From Candidatus Saccharimonadia bacterium (lineage in GTDB: Bacteria > Patescibacteriota > Saccharimonadia > Saccharimonadales > UBA4665): DNA of 8,814 nt. Positions 1 to 6,877 of this stretch are shown piece after piece. Location of the stretch: contig JALQUD010000040.1 in the NCBI GenBank assembly GCA_023268595.1, positions 1-8,814 of the forward strand, read 5' to 3'. The first letter of the stretch is position 1; each line of letters starts with the position of its first letter. The notes beneath the pieces were generated by a model. The model ran no database searches and was not told where the DNA came from. It saw nothing but the letters and a program-made list of their open reading frames with translations. A program made the translations under genes and the position numbers.

Positions 1-7
1 CATCCAT
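1..7 (-). CDS. Possible 5' end of a divergent gene (truncated by window edge)
   Basis: On the minus strand an ATG lies at 7-5, with a second in another frame at 3-1. It is preceded by AAGGA at 20-16, with 8 nt between, which is a good ribosome-binding-site spacing. Only two codons (Met-Asp) are inside the window, so nothing can be said about the product. The call rests on the Shine-Dalgarno spacing and on the AT-rich gap that would then serve as a divergent promoter region. It could be chance. Confidence 0.3.
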
Positions 8-114
8 GTGATCGGTCCTTCCACTAGGAATAAGTTAATCTTTCTTAATCAATTACGCCCGTCTTCAGCTTGGTCTGATTACATGTCAGTACCTTAACCA
101 AGCAAGGAGGAAGC
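8..114. promoter_or_regulatory. AT-rich intergenic region upstream of the 88-aa gene
   Basis: This short gap is markedly more AT-rich than the coding DNA. TTAATC occurs at 35-40 and again at 45-50, one helical turn apart. A possible extended -10 for the plus-strand gene is TGA followed by TTACAT (76-84); it has no convincing -35 and would give a leader of roughly 24 nt. The Shine-Dalgarno AAGGAGG (104-110) sits 4 nt before the ATG at 115. The promoter assignment is tentative, but the ribosome binding site is clear. Confidence 0.4.
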
Positions 115-381
115 ATGGGATTGTTTGACGGATTGACTGACATCATCAGCAATGCGACCGGCGATATCGCCAACAACGTAGGAGAATCGGTCGCAAACGG
201 GGCCGAGCCGCTACAGAGCCAGGCAGGCGATGTACTGAGCCAAGGTCAGGACGGCCTCAATGGCGCGGCCGATGGTATCCAAGAGGCTATTCCGGGTCAG
301 CTCGACGACCAGCTGATCGATGGCGTGCAAGGCGACGCGACCGAATCTTTTGGCTCGATCGGTGATATCTTCGGTAAGTAG
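115..381 (+). CDS. Very acidic 88-aa protein of unknown function
   Basis: I do not recognise this protein. It has a near-consensus Shine-Dalgarno (AAGGAGG) 4 nt before the ATG, so translation is very likely real. Composition is unusual: no Arg, His, Cys, Trp or Tyr, and a single Lys as the last residue, against 11 Asp and 4 Glu, giving a net charge of about -14. It is rich in Gly, Ala, Asn and Gln. The N-terminus (GLFDGLTDII) could form a short amphipathic helix, and a similar Gly/Phe/Ile pattern (SFGSIGDIFGK) closes the protein. There is no signal peptide or membrane segment. It lies 53 nt upstream of the tail-fibre-like gene on the same strand, but that gap contains a separate promoter. A small accessory or surface-associated role linked to the fibre is possible but unproven. 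Confidence 0.75.
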   Translation: MGLFDGLTDIISNATGDIANNVGESVANGAEPLQSQAGDVLSQGQDGLNGAADGIQEAIPGQLDDQLIDGVQGDATESFGSIGDIFGK

Positions 382-394
382 TAGACCGAAGACC

Positions 395-423
395 TTGCAC
401 GTAAAATACTCATAGGTCATACT
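395..423 (+). promoter_or_regulatory. Predicted sigma70-type promoter of the fibre gene
   Basis: A -35 box TTGCAC (395-400) and a -10 box CATACT (418-423) are separated by exactly 17 nt. Transcription would begin near 430-431, only 4-5 nt before the ATG at 435. No Shine-Dalgarno fits in that space, so the message would be almost leaderless. An imperfect CATAC/GTATG inverted repeat (419-438) overlaps the start region and may be incidental. Confidence 0.55.
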
Positions 424-434
424 TATGCTTACGT

Positions 435-1985
435 ATGGCAAGACTTCCACGCCCCGGTCAGGATGACGGAACATGGGGCAGCATCCTTAATGACTTTCTT
501 CAACAGGCCCATGATACCGACGGCAGTATTAAGGATGGGTCAGTCTCGAAAAACAAAGTAGGCTTAGGCAATGTCGACAATACAAGCGATGCCGACAAGC
601 CGGTTTCATCCGCCACCCAAACCGCCCTGGATGCCAAGGCTGACTCTGCCACGCTAGCGGCGGTCGCCACGAGCGGCTCCTACGCCGACCTGTCACAAAA
701 ACCTACCATTACCAACGTGACGGTCGATGGCGTTGCGCCCGCAGGCGGCGCAGTCAACATAGTCTCGACGCCGGTTTATGATGTTCCATCGGTTAATGTG
801 GTCAACGTATCAGGCGTGCTGACAGTAGGCATACAGAACGTGATTGACGCCTCGGCAGGCATCATAACTATGTCATTACCGACAGGCCAGCCGGTTGGAA
901 CAATGCTCAGCGTCCGTAAGCACGACAGCTCGGCCAACAACGTGGTGGTGACGGGCAACATCGCCGGTACGGCAGGCACTACCCACACCCTTATAGCCCG
1001 TGGCGAGGTCATGGCGTACCGGGCCGACGCCAACGGTTCATGGTGGGTAGTCGGCGGCAACAAGCCGCTCACGATGCTGGACGGACGCTACGTCAGGACT
1101 GTCAACGGAACAGCTCCGGACAATGCCGGCAACGTAGCGGTAAGTGCCGGTTCGGCGGTTAACATCCAAGTGTTTTCTGCCGCAGGTAATGGTACCTGGA
1201 CCAAACCTGCCGGCGCGACCACGGTCAGTGTGGTGTGCGTTGGTGCGGGCGGTGGTGGCGGCTCAGGCCGGCGAGGTGCGACGGGCACGATACGCGGAGG
1301 CGGTGGTGGTGGCGCTGGAGGGGCCTGGACTATGCAGACCTTCCCGGCGGCATTGTTCGGAGCAACTGAGCCGGTAACGGTCGGGACCGGCGGTTCCGGC
1401 GGTACGGCAACCACGACCGACGATACCAACGGTACGAACGCTACGGCTGGCGGAGCCAGCATTTTCAGTAACGGCGGTAGCACCAACCTGCGCCTGAAGG
1501 CTAATGGTGGTGCGGCCGGAGGTGCTGGTATCGTCGGCGCATCGACGGTGGCAACCGGAGCTGTCGGCACTTCCAGTGGCGGCAATGGGGCTAACAGCAG
1601 CTCGACAGGTGGGGCCGGCAATGCCGGTAGTAACGGTAACTCGGGCGCCGGTGGCGGAGCTTCGGGCGGTGGCATCTCAAGCGCTAATACGGCTAACGAC
1701 GGCGCCGCCGGTGGCTCGGTTTCGGTACTCGTAACGTTCATGGGCGGTACTGCCGGCACGGCCGGTGGCAACGGCGGCAATGGCACATCCCCGGTTGCAA
1801 CTGCGGCCGTCGGTGCCGGCGGCGGTGGCGGTGGTGGCGCATCGTTGACAGCAGCCGGCGGCTCCGGTGGCAACGGCGGGGCATTCGGTGGTGGCGGAGG
1901 CGGCGGTGCCGCCAGCTTGAACGGCTTCGCTTCCGGTGCAGGCGGTAACGGTGGTTCGGGCGTGATAATCGTGACGAGCTGGTAG
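435..1985 (+). CDS. Glycine-rich phage-tail-fibre-like adhesin
   Basis: This 516-aa protein has the layout of a tail fibre or receptor-binding protein. Residues 2-30 (ARLPRPGQDDGTWGSILNDF onward) are an N-terminal motif I recall from tail-type proteins of actinobacterial phages and Saccharibacteria. Residues 41-58 carry KVGLGNVDNTSDADKPVS, a widespread fibre motif followed by a short helical stretch (TQTALDAKADSA). Residues 95-109 and 222-237 are two related TVDG/TVNG-type linkers seen in fibre shafts. Residues 246-270 (VFSAAGNGTWTKPAGATTV) begin a Gly-rich domain that runs to the end and closes with GGSGVIIVTSW. By analogy with the Salmonella phage S16 gp38 adhesin, this part may form bundled polyglycine helices; that is inference. 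There is no signal peptide. The SGNH hydrolase gene follows after 4 nt. It is either a surface/tail adhesin of the host or a prophage-derived part; the fibre-like call is firm, the carrier is not known. Confidence 0.82.
   Translation: MARLPRPGQDDGTWGSILNDFLQQAHDTDGSIKDGSVSKNKVGLGNVDNTSDADKPVSSATQTALDAKADSATLAAVATSGSYADLSQKPTITNVTVDGVAPAGGAVNIVSTPVYDVPSVNVVNVSGVLTVGIQNVIDASAGIITMSLPTGQPVGTMLSVRKHDSSANNVVVTGNIAGTAGTTHTLIARGEVMAYRADANGSWWVVGGNKPLTMLDGRYVRTVNGTAPDNAGNVAVSAGSAVNIQVFSAAGNGTWTKPAGATTVSVVCVGAGGGGGSGRRGATGTIRGGGGGGAGGAWTMQTFPAALFGATEPVTVGTGGSGGTATTTDDTNGTNATAGGASIFSNGGSTNLRLKANGGAAGGAGIVGASTVATGAVGTSSGGNGANSSSTGGAGNAGSNGNSGAGGGASGGGISSANTANDGAAGGSVSVLVTFMGGTAGTAGGNGGNGTSPVATAAVGAGGGGGGGASLTAAGGSGGNGGAFGGGGGGGAASLNGFASGAGGNGGSGVIIVTSW
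1236..1970 (+). repeat. Gly-rich low-complexity coding tract
   Basis: Residues 268-512 of the fibre-like protein are dominated by runs of Gly with Ala, Ser, Asn and Thr, encoded by repeated GGN codons. The runs are interrupted by short non-Gly segments such as the WTMQTFPAALFGA region (298-310) and the VSVLVTFM region (428-435), which look like loops or strands between glycine helices. The tract gives rise to a long proline-rich open frame on the opposite strand, which is a compositional shadow. Such tracts are prone to length change by slippage or recombination. Confidence 0.8.
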
Positions 1986-1989
1986 CGAC

Positions 1990-3627
1990 ATGGCCGATAT
2001 CCATCGAATCGGCATGTACCAAGGCCGGATCATAGACTTGGTCGGTGCCAGCAGCCAGCCGGTACAACCAACTGATCCTGCGACCACATACCCGCAACGC
2101 TGGATGTATGCCTCACATGGAATCAATCCGCCACTCCAGTCGCATGTAGCCGACGCTTCGCACGCTACTTTCGTCAACTCTCAATCGTGGGTATTCGGAC
2201 TGACGCCGGATTATCCTTGTTCCGAGTTCAAGTGGGCGTTTTCGAACTGGTGGACGTTGGCCGCTCCCGTGACCGCACCGGACACTCCTGAGAATGATGG
2301 GCCGAACAGCATCACGGTATCGGCGTCGGTCAGCTTCGACTCCGGAGCGACTTGGACGTCATTGACATGGTCAGGAAGCACTACCGTCGTGATCACCGGC
2401 GGCAGTAACGCATGGTGCGATACGCTGACACTGCCAAGCCCTGTCAGCGCAGCCCGACCGATCATCCGGACGGTACGGACCATCAACGCAGGTGAGACCA
2501 GTCCCGGCGCATACCGGTCATTCGATGCTCCGGAAACATTTCCAGAGCAGCCGCGTGGCGGAACATTTTACACATCATCATCCGTTACGAACGCTGCTTT
2601 CCTTGCCGGTAGTTACAATCCCACTGCCAATTCGTATGGAACCGGAGCGGCAGGCTACGGTCCGTCTTTGGCATTAGCCCGCGGCGGAGCGAATGGTAGC
2701 GGTTGGGACGGACGGGCCGTCGTATCCATGCATGGTGACAGCATAGGCTATGGCACGCGCGGATTGTCATGGCTGGCGAAAGGGGTGTCCGATACCGATA
2801 ACGGCACACTGCCTTGCCTGCCATTCGCGAATTTCTGCGTACCGTCGACCAGGGCATCGGAACAGACTGGCCGCGGAGTAGGCGCTTATCGGCGCAAAGC
2901 GGAGCTGATTGACAGCGCTTCGGCGTTCAATGCCGGTAATGCAGCCTGCTGCACCGGATTGCTGAGCCAGATGGGTGTCAATAACGCCACCACGAATCTA
3001 AGCCTGTGGCAGAGCTACCAAACGGCATGGTGGGCATTCCTGCGCACACTGTACACTGGGCCATTACCGCTGACGCAGACCATGCTGACTCCGAAAGTGC
3101 TGCCGACGACAAGTAATAACACCGCGTTCAGCAGCTACCCGGACATGACTCCCGTAACCGATGCGCGATACGAGCTGAACACATGGACGAGCGCTGGCCG
3201 AGGTTCCGCCGGATTCCCGGACCATACCATAGATGCTACACCCGCATGGGTCGGACCGTCCACGCCGGCCGATTACTCAACGCGCTGGAAGATTCCCAGC
3301 CCACAGTTCACCGCAACCGTCCATTCGGATACGGCCGCCTCGGCGGCATCCATCAACCTCGATCGCGCTCCGTCATACGGCATGCTGCTAGCGGTCGGCG
3401 TCGGCACGGCCAATGTGGAAACCATAGGTGTCGTATCAGGAATCACAGGCAACGGACCTTATAACGTGACGTTCAACTATGGCAATAACCGCATGACCAA
3501 AGCCCATAACGTCGGCGAGCAAGTATTGCAGATCTCGACTACTGACGGCTTGCACCCAGGTGCACCAATAACTCTGGACGCCGCCGTTTATGTTCGTGAA
3601 GCGAAACGCGCCGGACACTTCATCTAG
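1990..3627 (+). CDS. SGNH/GDSL-family hydrolase, tail-associated
   Basis: This 545-aa protein probably hydrolyses ester bonds, for example acetyl groups on a polysaccharide. Block I is HGDSIGYG (248-255) with nucleophile Ser251. Block III is GVNN (329-332), supplying the oxyanion-hole Asn. Block V is DGLHP (519-523), giving Asp519 and His522 of the triad. The canonical block II glycine is not obvious. Residues 1-240 are a beta-rich region (FDSGATWTSLTWSGST and following) that may be a carbohydrate-binding or attachment module. About 185 residues separate blocks III and V, and their second half (438-516) is a beta-rich insert. No signal peptide is seen. The start follows the fibre stop by 4 nt and has only a weak ribosome binding site, so translational coupling with the fibre gene is likely. 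Together the pair resembles an adhesin plus glycan-modifying enzyme of a tail tip. The substrate is unknown. Confidence 0.8.
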   Translation: MADIHRIGMYQGRIIDLVGASSQPVQPTDPATTYPQRWMYASHGINPPLQSHVADASHATFVNSQSWVFGLTPDYPCSEFKWAFSNWWTLAAPVTAPDTPENDGPNSITVSASVSFDSGATWTSLTWSGSTTVVITGGSNAWCDTLTLPSPVSAARPIIRTVRTINAGETSPGAYRSFDAPETFPEQPRGGTFYTSSSVTNAAFLAGSYNPTANSYGTGAAGYGPSLALARGGANGSGWDGRAVVSMHGDSIGYGTRGLSWLAKGVSDTDNGTLPCLPFANFCVPSTRASEQTGRGVGAYRRKAELIDSASAFNAGNAACCTGLLSQMGVNNATTNLSLWQSYQTAWWAFLRTLYTGPLPLTQTMLTPKVLPTTSNNTAFSSYPDMTPVTDARYELNTWTSAGRGSAGFPDHTIDATPAWVGPSTPADYSTRWKIPSPQFTATVHSDTAASAASINLDRAPSYGMLLAVGVGTANVETIGVVSGITGNGPYNVTFNYGNNRMTKAHNVGEQVLQISTTDGLHPGAPITLDAAVYVREAKRAGHFI

Positions 3628-3655
3628 CCGGGCCGTAGACCGCCACCCCTGTTTG

Positions 3656-3664
3656 TGGCATACT
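3656..3664 (+). promoter_or_regulatory. Extended -10 promoter of gltX (leaderless start)
   Basis: TGG (3656-3658) is followed directly by CATACT (3659-3664), an extended -10 element. The ATG of gltX begins 7 nt later, where transcription would be expected to start. No Shine-Dalgarno is present and no good -35 is seen. A GCCAC (3642-3646) / GTGGC (3655-3659) inverted repeat with an 8-nt loop overlaps the upstream edge; it could be an operator or a leftover stem of the upstream transcript, but it has no T-run. Confidence 0.55.
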
Positions 3665-3671
3665 AACAACT

Positions 3672-5159
3672 ATGTCTGACTCGAATATCTCATCCGTACG
3701 AACCCGTTTTGCCCCCAGCCCCACCGGACTGCTTCATGTCGGAGGCATCCGCACCGCCTTGTTTGCCTGGCTACTGGCCCGACAGCAAGGTGGCCAATTC
3801 ATCCTACGCATAGAAGACACCGATCAGAAGCGTGAGATGCAGGGTGCCGACCAGCACCTGATGGATTCGCTGCGTGCCCTCGGCCTGGACTACGACGAAG
3901 GTCCGGACATCGGCGGACCATGCGGCCCGTACCGGCAAAGCGACCGTTTGGAGCGCTATCAGGAATGGGCCCGCCAATTAATAGATGCCGGCCGCGCTTA
4001 TGCCGATCCGTATTCGCCGGAAGAGCTGCAGGCCTTCCGTGAGCAAGCACAGAAGGAAAAGCGTCCCTTCCTGTTCCGCGACCACCGTCCGGAGAACCCA
4101 CCCGCATGGGACGGCAGCAAGCCACTCCGCTTCAAATCCGAGCCAAAAGCATACAGCTGGACCGACGCCGTCATGGGCAAGCTCAGTACCGGCCCGGAAG
4201 TCGTCGATGACTTCATCCTTATCAAATCCGATGGCTACCCGACGTACAACTTCGCGCACATCTGCGACGATGCCGACATGAAGATCAGCCATGTCATCCG
4301 CGGCCAGGAATTCATATCCAGCGTACCGAATTACCTTAACCTGTACGAAGCACTCGGCCTTGAGCCGCCGGTGCTTGCCACCATGCCACACATCCTGGCA
4401 GGCGAGGGCAACAAGAAGCTCAGCAAGCGTGACGGCGCCAAAGACGTCCTGGACTATATCCGTGAGGGCTACTTACCGGAAGCACTCGTCAACTTCATAG
4501 CTTCCATGGGCTGGAACGACGGTACCGAGCAGGAAATTTTCAGTCGCGACGAACTGATAGCCAAGTTCAGCCTGGACCGCATACAAAAGAGCGGCGCCCG
4601 CTTTGATGAGCGCCGACTACTCTGGATGAATGGCAGCTACGTCCGTGAACTGCCGCTGGAAGACCTGTACGCCAAAACCATCAACACCGGCATGGCCGTC
4701 GAGCCGAATGCCGCCCCGCAGGCCGGATCGTACTGGCCCGAAGCCGCTGCCGACGCCAGCGTCGAATACCGGATGCACGTCTTGGAGCTGGTGCAGGAAC
4801 GCCTCAAGTACCTGGCCGAACTGCCGGAACTGACGATGTTCTTCTTTGAAGACCTGCCGGTCGACCCGGAGCTCATCAGCGGCCACAAGCAGCTCAAGAA
4901 GCTGGAACCGACGGAAATCAAAGAGCTGTTGCAACGGAGCAGGGACAGCTTGGCCGAAAGCGACTTCAGCATCGACGACCTGACGCAACGCCTGAACGGC
5001 TTGTTGGAAGCCACCGGCCAGAAACCGGCAGTACTCTTCAGCCTGATACGCATCGCCACCACCCAAAGTCCGGCCAGCCCTGGTTTGGCAGAGACGATGC
5101 ATCTGCTTGGTAAGGACCGCAGCCTGCAACGCATAGACAACCAACTTGCAGCGTTGTAA
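3672..5159 (+). CDS. gltX: Glutamyl-tRNA synthetase
   Basis: This cytoplasmic class I synthetase charges tRNA-Glu with glutamate using ATP. The 495-aa length is normal for the family. The N-terminal catalytic fold opens with RFAPSPTGLLHVGGIRTALF, in which HVGG (22-25) is the HIGH-type signature, followed by RIEDTD (46-51). The KMSKS-type loop is KKLSKRDGAKD (248-258). The PTYNFAHICDDADMKISHVIRG region (190-211) is the conserved glutamate/acceptor-stem segment. The C-terminal anticodon-binding domain ends with the typical SPASPGL motif (466-472). The Cys cluster that binds zinc in E. coli GltX is absent near residues 105-125, which is common in the family. Whether it also charges tRNA-Gln, requiring GatCAB, cannot be read from the sequence. 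It has its own promoter and no Shine-Dalgarno, and appears to be translated from a leaderless message. Confidence 0.97.
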   Translation: MSDSNISSVRTRFAPSPTGLLHVGGIRTALFAWLLARQQGGQFILRIEDTDQKREMQGADQHLMDSLRALGLDYDEGPDIGGPCGPYRQSDRLERYQEWARQLIDAGRAYADPYSPEELQAFREQAQKEKRPFLFRDHRPENPPAWDGSKPLRFKSEPKAYSWTDAVMGKLSTGPEVVDDFILIKSDGYPTYNFAHICDDADMKISHVIRGQEFISSVPNYLNLYEALGLEPPVLATMPHILAGEGNKKLSKRDGAKDVLDYIREGYLPEALVNFIASMGWNDGTEQEIFSRDELIAKFSLDRIQKSGARFDERRLLWMNGSYVRELPLEDLYAKTINTGMAVEPNAAPQAGSYWPEAAADASVEYRMHVLELVQERLKYLAELPELTMFFFEDLPVDPELISGHKQLKKLEPTEIKELLQRSRDSLAESDFSIDDLTQRLNGLLEATGQKPAVLFSLIRIATTQSPASPGLAETMHLLGKDRSLQRIDNQLAAL

Positions 5160-5207
5160 TAAATTTGTTCAAAGATAGCTTTCATACCCGTTGCAAGCAT
5201 AAGCGTC

Positions 5208-5216
5208 TGATACAAT
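5208..5216 (+). promoter_or_regulatory. Extended -10 promoter of the DUF3048 gene (leaderless start)
   Basis: TGA (5208-5210) is followed by TACAAT (5211-5216), and the ATG starts 6 nt later at 5223. A TTGCAA (5191-5196) lies upstream, but at a short 14-nt spacing, so it may not act as a -35. No Shine-Dalgarno is present. The element lies in the 63-nt gap after gltX, so this gene can be transcribed independently. No intrinsic terminator for gltX is visible, so read-through is also possible. Confidence 0.55.
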
Positions 5217-5222
5217 GGTCGT

Positions 5223-6722
5223 ATGAAAGAAGACAACGGTACTACTCCGCAGACCGGCGGAGGCGCCGCCAAGCGCAGCCCGCACTTCACCGATCTCCGC
5301 GGCACAACTCCCCAGCAGCCCAGCGGCCGCATCAACCTCGACAAATACCGGCCCGCCCGGGAAATCGAAGCCGAACAACGCTATACTTTCGATACTAGCG
5401 AGCGCCCCGAGTCCATCGCCATAGCCGCCAACGATCCCGACTGGCAGAACAATCCGCTGATGGACACCAGCAGCAGCCGTGATATCAGCGGCAGCGATGA
5501 CTATTATCCGGACGATGACGAAGTCCAATTCGGACCGGGTGGCGGATCGGACGACGACGCTCCTGGCGATGGATCGGACGCGAACGGCGGCAGCGATGGC
5601 AAGCCGCCACGGCGCAACCCGTTCGCCGCACTGGCAGCCCGCATCAAGGGCATGAGCCGCAAACAATGGCTCATCACCGGTGGAGTCGTCCTGGTCCTAG
5701 CCGTCGGCGTAACGTCTTTTTTACTGACCCGGCCGTCAGAGGTCGAGACCGTCAGCAGCGTCCAGAAAGCTAAGAAGCCGGTCGAAGTCGCCAAACCCAC
5801 TTCGCCGCTCACCGGTCTGGAAACGTCGGAAGAGGACACCAAACGGCCGGTCATCGGTACGATGATAGAGAACAGCACCTTCGCCCGGCCGCAATCCGGC
5901 CTGAAAGACGCTGGCGTGGTCTACGAAGCTATCGCCGAATACGGCATCACCCGCTTCCTGACGCTGTACCAGGAAGCCGCACCTGGCAACATCGGTCCTG
6001 TCCGCTCCGCGCGGCCATATTACGTCGACTGGGCACACAGCTATGATGCCGCCTATGCCCATGTCGGGGGCAGCCCGGACGCACTGAACAAGATCAAGGC
6101 CGACGGCGTACGCGATCTGGACCAGTTCTTCAATGCCGGTACCTACCACCGTATCAGCCAACGCGAAGCTCCACATAACGTCTATACCAGCGCCCAGAAA
6201 CTGCGTGAACTGACTGCCTCCAAGAAATACGACAGCAGCAAGTTCGACGCCTGGCCACGCAAGAAGGAGGCCGCTGCCAAGGCACCGACGGCCACGGCCA
6301 TCGATATCGCTATCTCCGGACCGACCTATAACGTGCACTACGACTACGACGCCGCTAGCAACAGCTACAAGCGCGTCATGGGCGGCGCACCGCACACCGA
6401 CGCCGACAGTGGCGCCCAGCTGGCTCCGAAGGTCGTGATCGGTCTGGCGACACCATACAGCCTGATGTCCGACGGATACCACTCCTCATACGTCACCACC
6501 GGTACCGGTACGGCAAAGATCTTCCAAGACGGTACCTACACGGAAGCCACCTGGAAGCGTGAGGGCAACGGAACCTACCAGTTCCTGGATAAGGACAGCA
6601 AGCCTGTCAAGCTGGATCCAGGACAGACCTGGGTCACCGTGGTCGGTGACCCGAATGCGGTCAAGTACACTGGTCCGGCCCCGGCTCCGACGCCAGCAGG
6701 CGCAACCACCAAACCGCAATAG
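5223..6722 (+). CDS. Membrane-anchored DUF3048 (YerB-like) protein with acidic cytoplasmic tail
   Basis: This 499-aa protein has an unusual three-part layout. Residues 1-145 are hydrophilic and probably disordered, with an Asp/Gly/Ser-rich acidic stretch (89-126) followed by basic residues (PPRRNPFAALAARIKGMSRK). Residues 148-168 form one transmembrane helix, with the positive side facing in, so the rest is outside. Residues 195-345 match the DUF3048 N-terminal domain: PLTGLE at 195-200, RPVIGTMIENSTFARPQSGL at 208-227, the conserved GPVRSARPYYVDWA segment at 258-271, and HNVYTS at 318-323. Residues 355-480 match the DUF3048 C-terminal domain (DGTYTEATWKREG, then DPGQTWVTVV). Family members such as Bacillus YerB are usually lipoproteins; here a membrane helix replaces the lipobox. 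The biochemical role of the family is not established, and a cell-envelope function is likely. The Thr/Pro/Ala-rich end looks unstructured. Confidence 0.9.
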   Translation: MKEDNGTTPQTGGGAAKRSPHFTDLRGTTPQQPSGRINLDKYRPAREIEAEQRYTFDTSERPESIAIAANDPDWQNNPLMDTSSSRDISGSDDYYPDDDEVQFGPGGGSDDDAPGDGSDANGGSDGKPPRRNPFAALAARIKGMSRKQWLITGGVVLVLAVGVTSFLLTRPSEVETVSSVQKAKKPVEVAKPTSPLTGLETSEEDTKRPVIGTMIENSTFARPQSGLKDAGVVYEAIAEYGITRFLTLYQEAAPGNIGPVRSARPYYVDWAHSYDAAYAHVGGSPDALNKIKADGVRDLDQFFNAGTYHRISQREAPHNVYTSAQKLRELTASKKYDSSKFDAWPRKKEAAAKAPTATAIDIAISGPTYNVHYDYDAASNSYKRVMGGAPHTDADSGAQLAPKVVIGLATPYSLMSDGYHSSYVTTGTGTAKIFQDGTYTEATWKREGNGTYQFLDKDSKPVKLDPGQTWVTVVGDPNAVKYTGPAPAPTPAGATTKPQ

Positions 6723-6745
6723 CCGTCGTCTATCTGACGCTTTAG

Positions 6746-6840
6746 TAATAAAAAGTAAGAAGGCGGGCAGCAGGGAAGTCATGGTAGAGGGTGGTCGCGT
6801 CACGCGATCATCATCACCAGTCAACCCTGCGGCCCGCCTT
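6746..6840 (-). terminator. Large interrupted stem-loop, terminator of the minus-strand gene
   Basis: AAGGCGGGC (6760-6768) pairs with GCCCGCCTT (6832-6840). After a one-base mismatch, GCAGGG (6770-6775) pairs with CCCTGC (6825-6830). Within the loop, GGTCGCG (6793-6799) and CGCGATC (6803-6809) form another hairpin around TCA. Read on the minus strand, the stem is followed by CTTAC and then TTTTT (6754-6750), so it best suits termination of the 6878-7447 gene. No T-run follows on the plus strand, so its effect on the DUF3048 message is less certain. It fills the gap between two convergent genes. Confidence 0.65.
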
Positions 6841-6877
6841 GGCGGTCATGGAATCACATCACCCGAACCGGAACGGC

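Noticed and set aside
1088..1873. 261-aa proline-rich open frame on the minus strand inside the fibre gene
   Set aside because: It is the complement of GGN glycine codons and consists almost only of Pro, Ala, Leu and Val. It has no ribosome binding site and is explained by composition.
435..3627. Calling the fibre and hydrolase pair a prophage
   Set aside because: No integrase, terminase, capsid, portal or attachment-site repeats are in the window, so only the two tail-like proteins can be supported.
4637..5344. 235-aa minus-strand open frame across the end of gltX and start of the DUF3048 gene
   Set aside because: It is antisense to two well-supported genes, lacks any recognisable motif, and GC-rich codon use easily leaves such frames open.
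5736..6482. 248-aa minus-strand open frame inside the DUF3048 gene
   Set aside because: The plus-strand frame matches DUF3048 motifs throughout, while the antisense frame has no domain or start signal.
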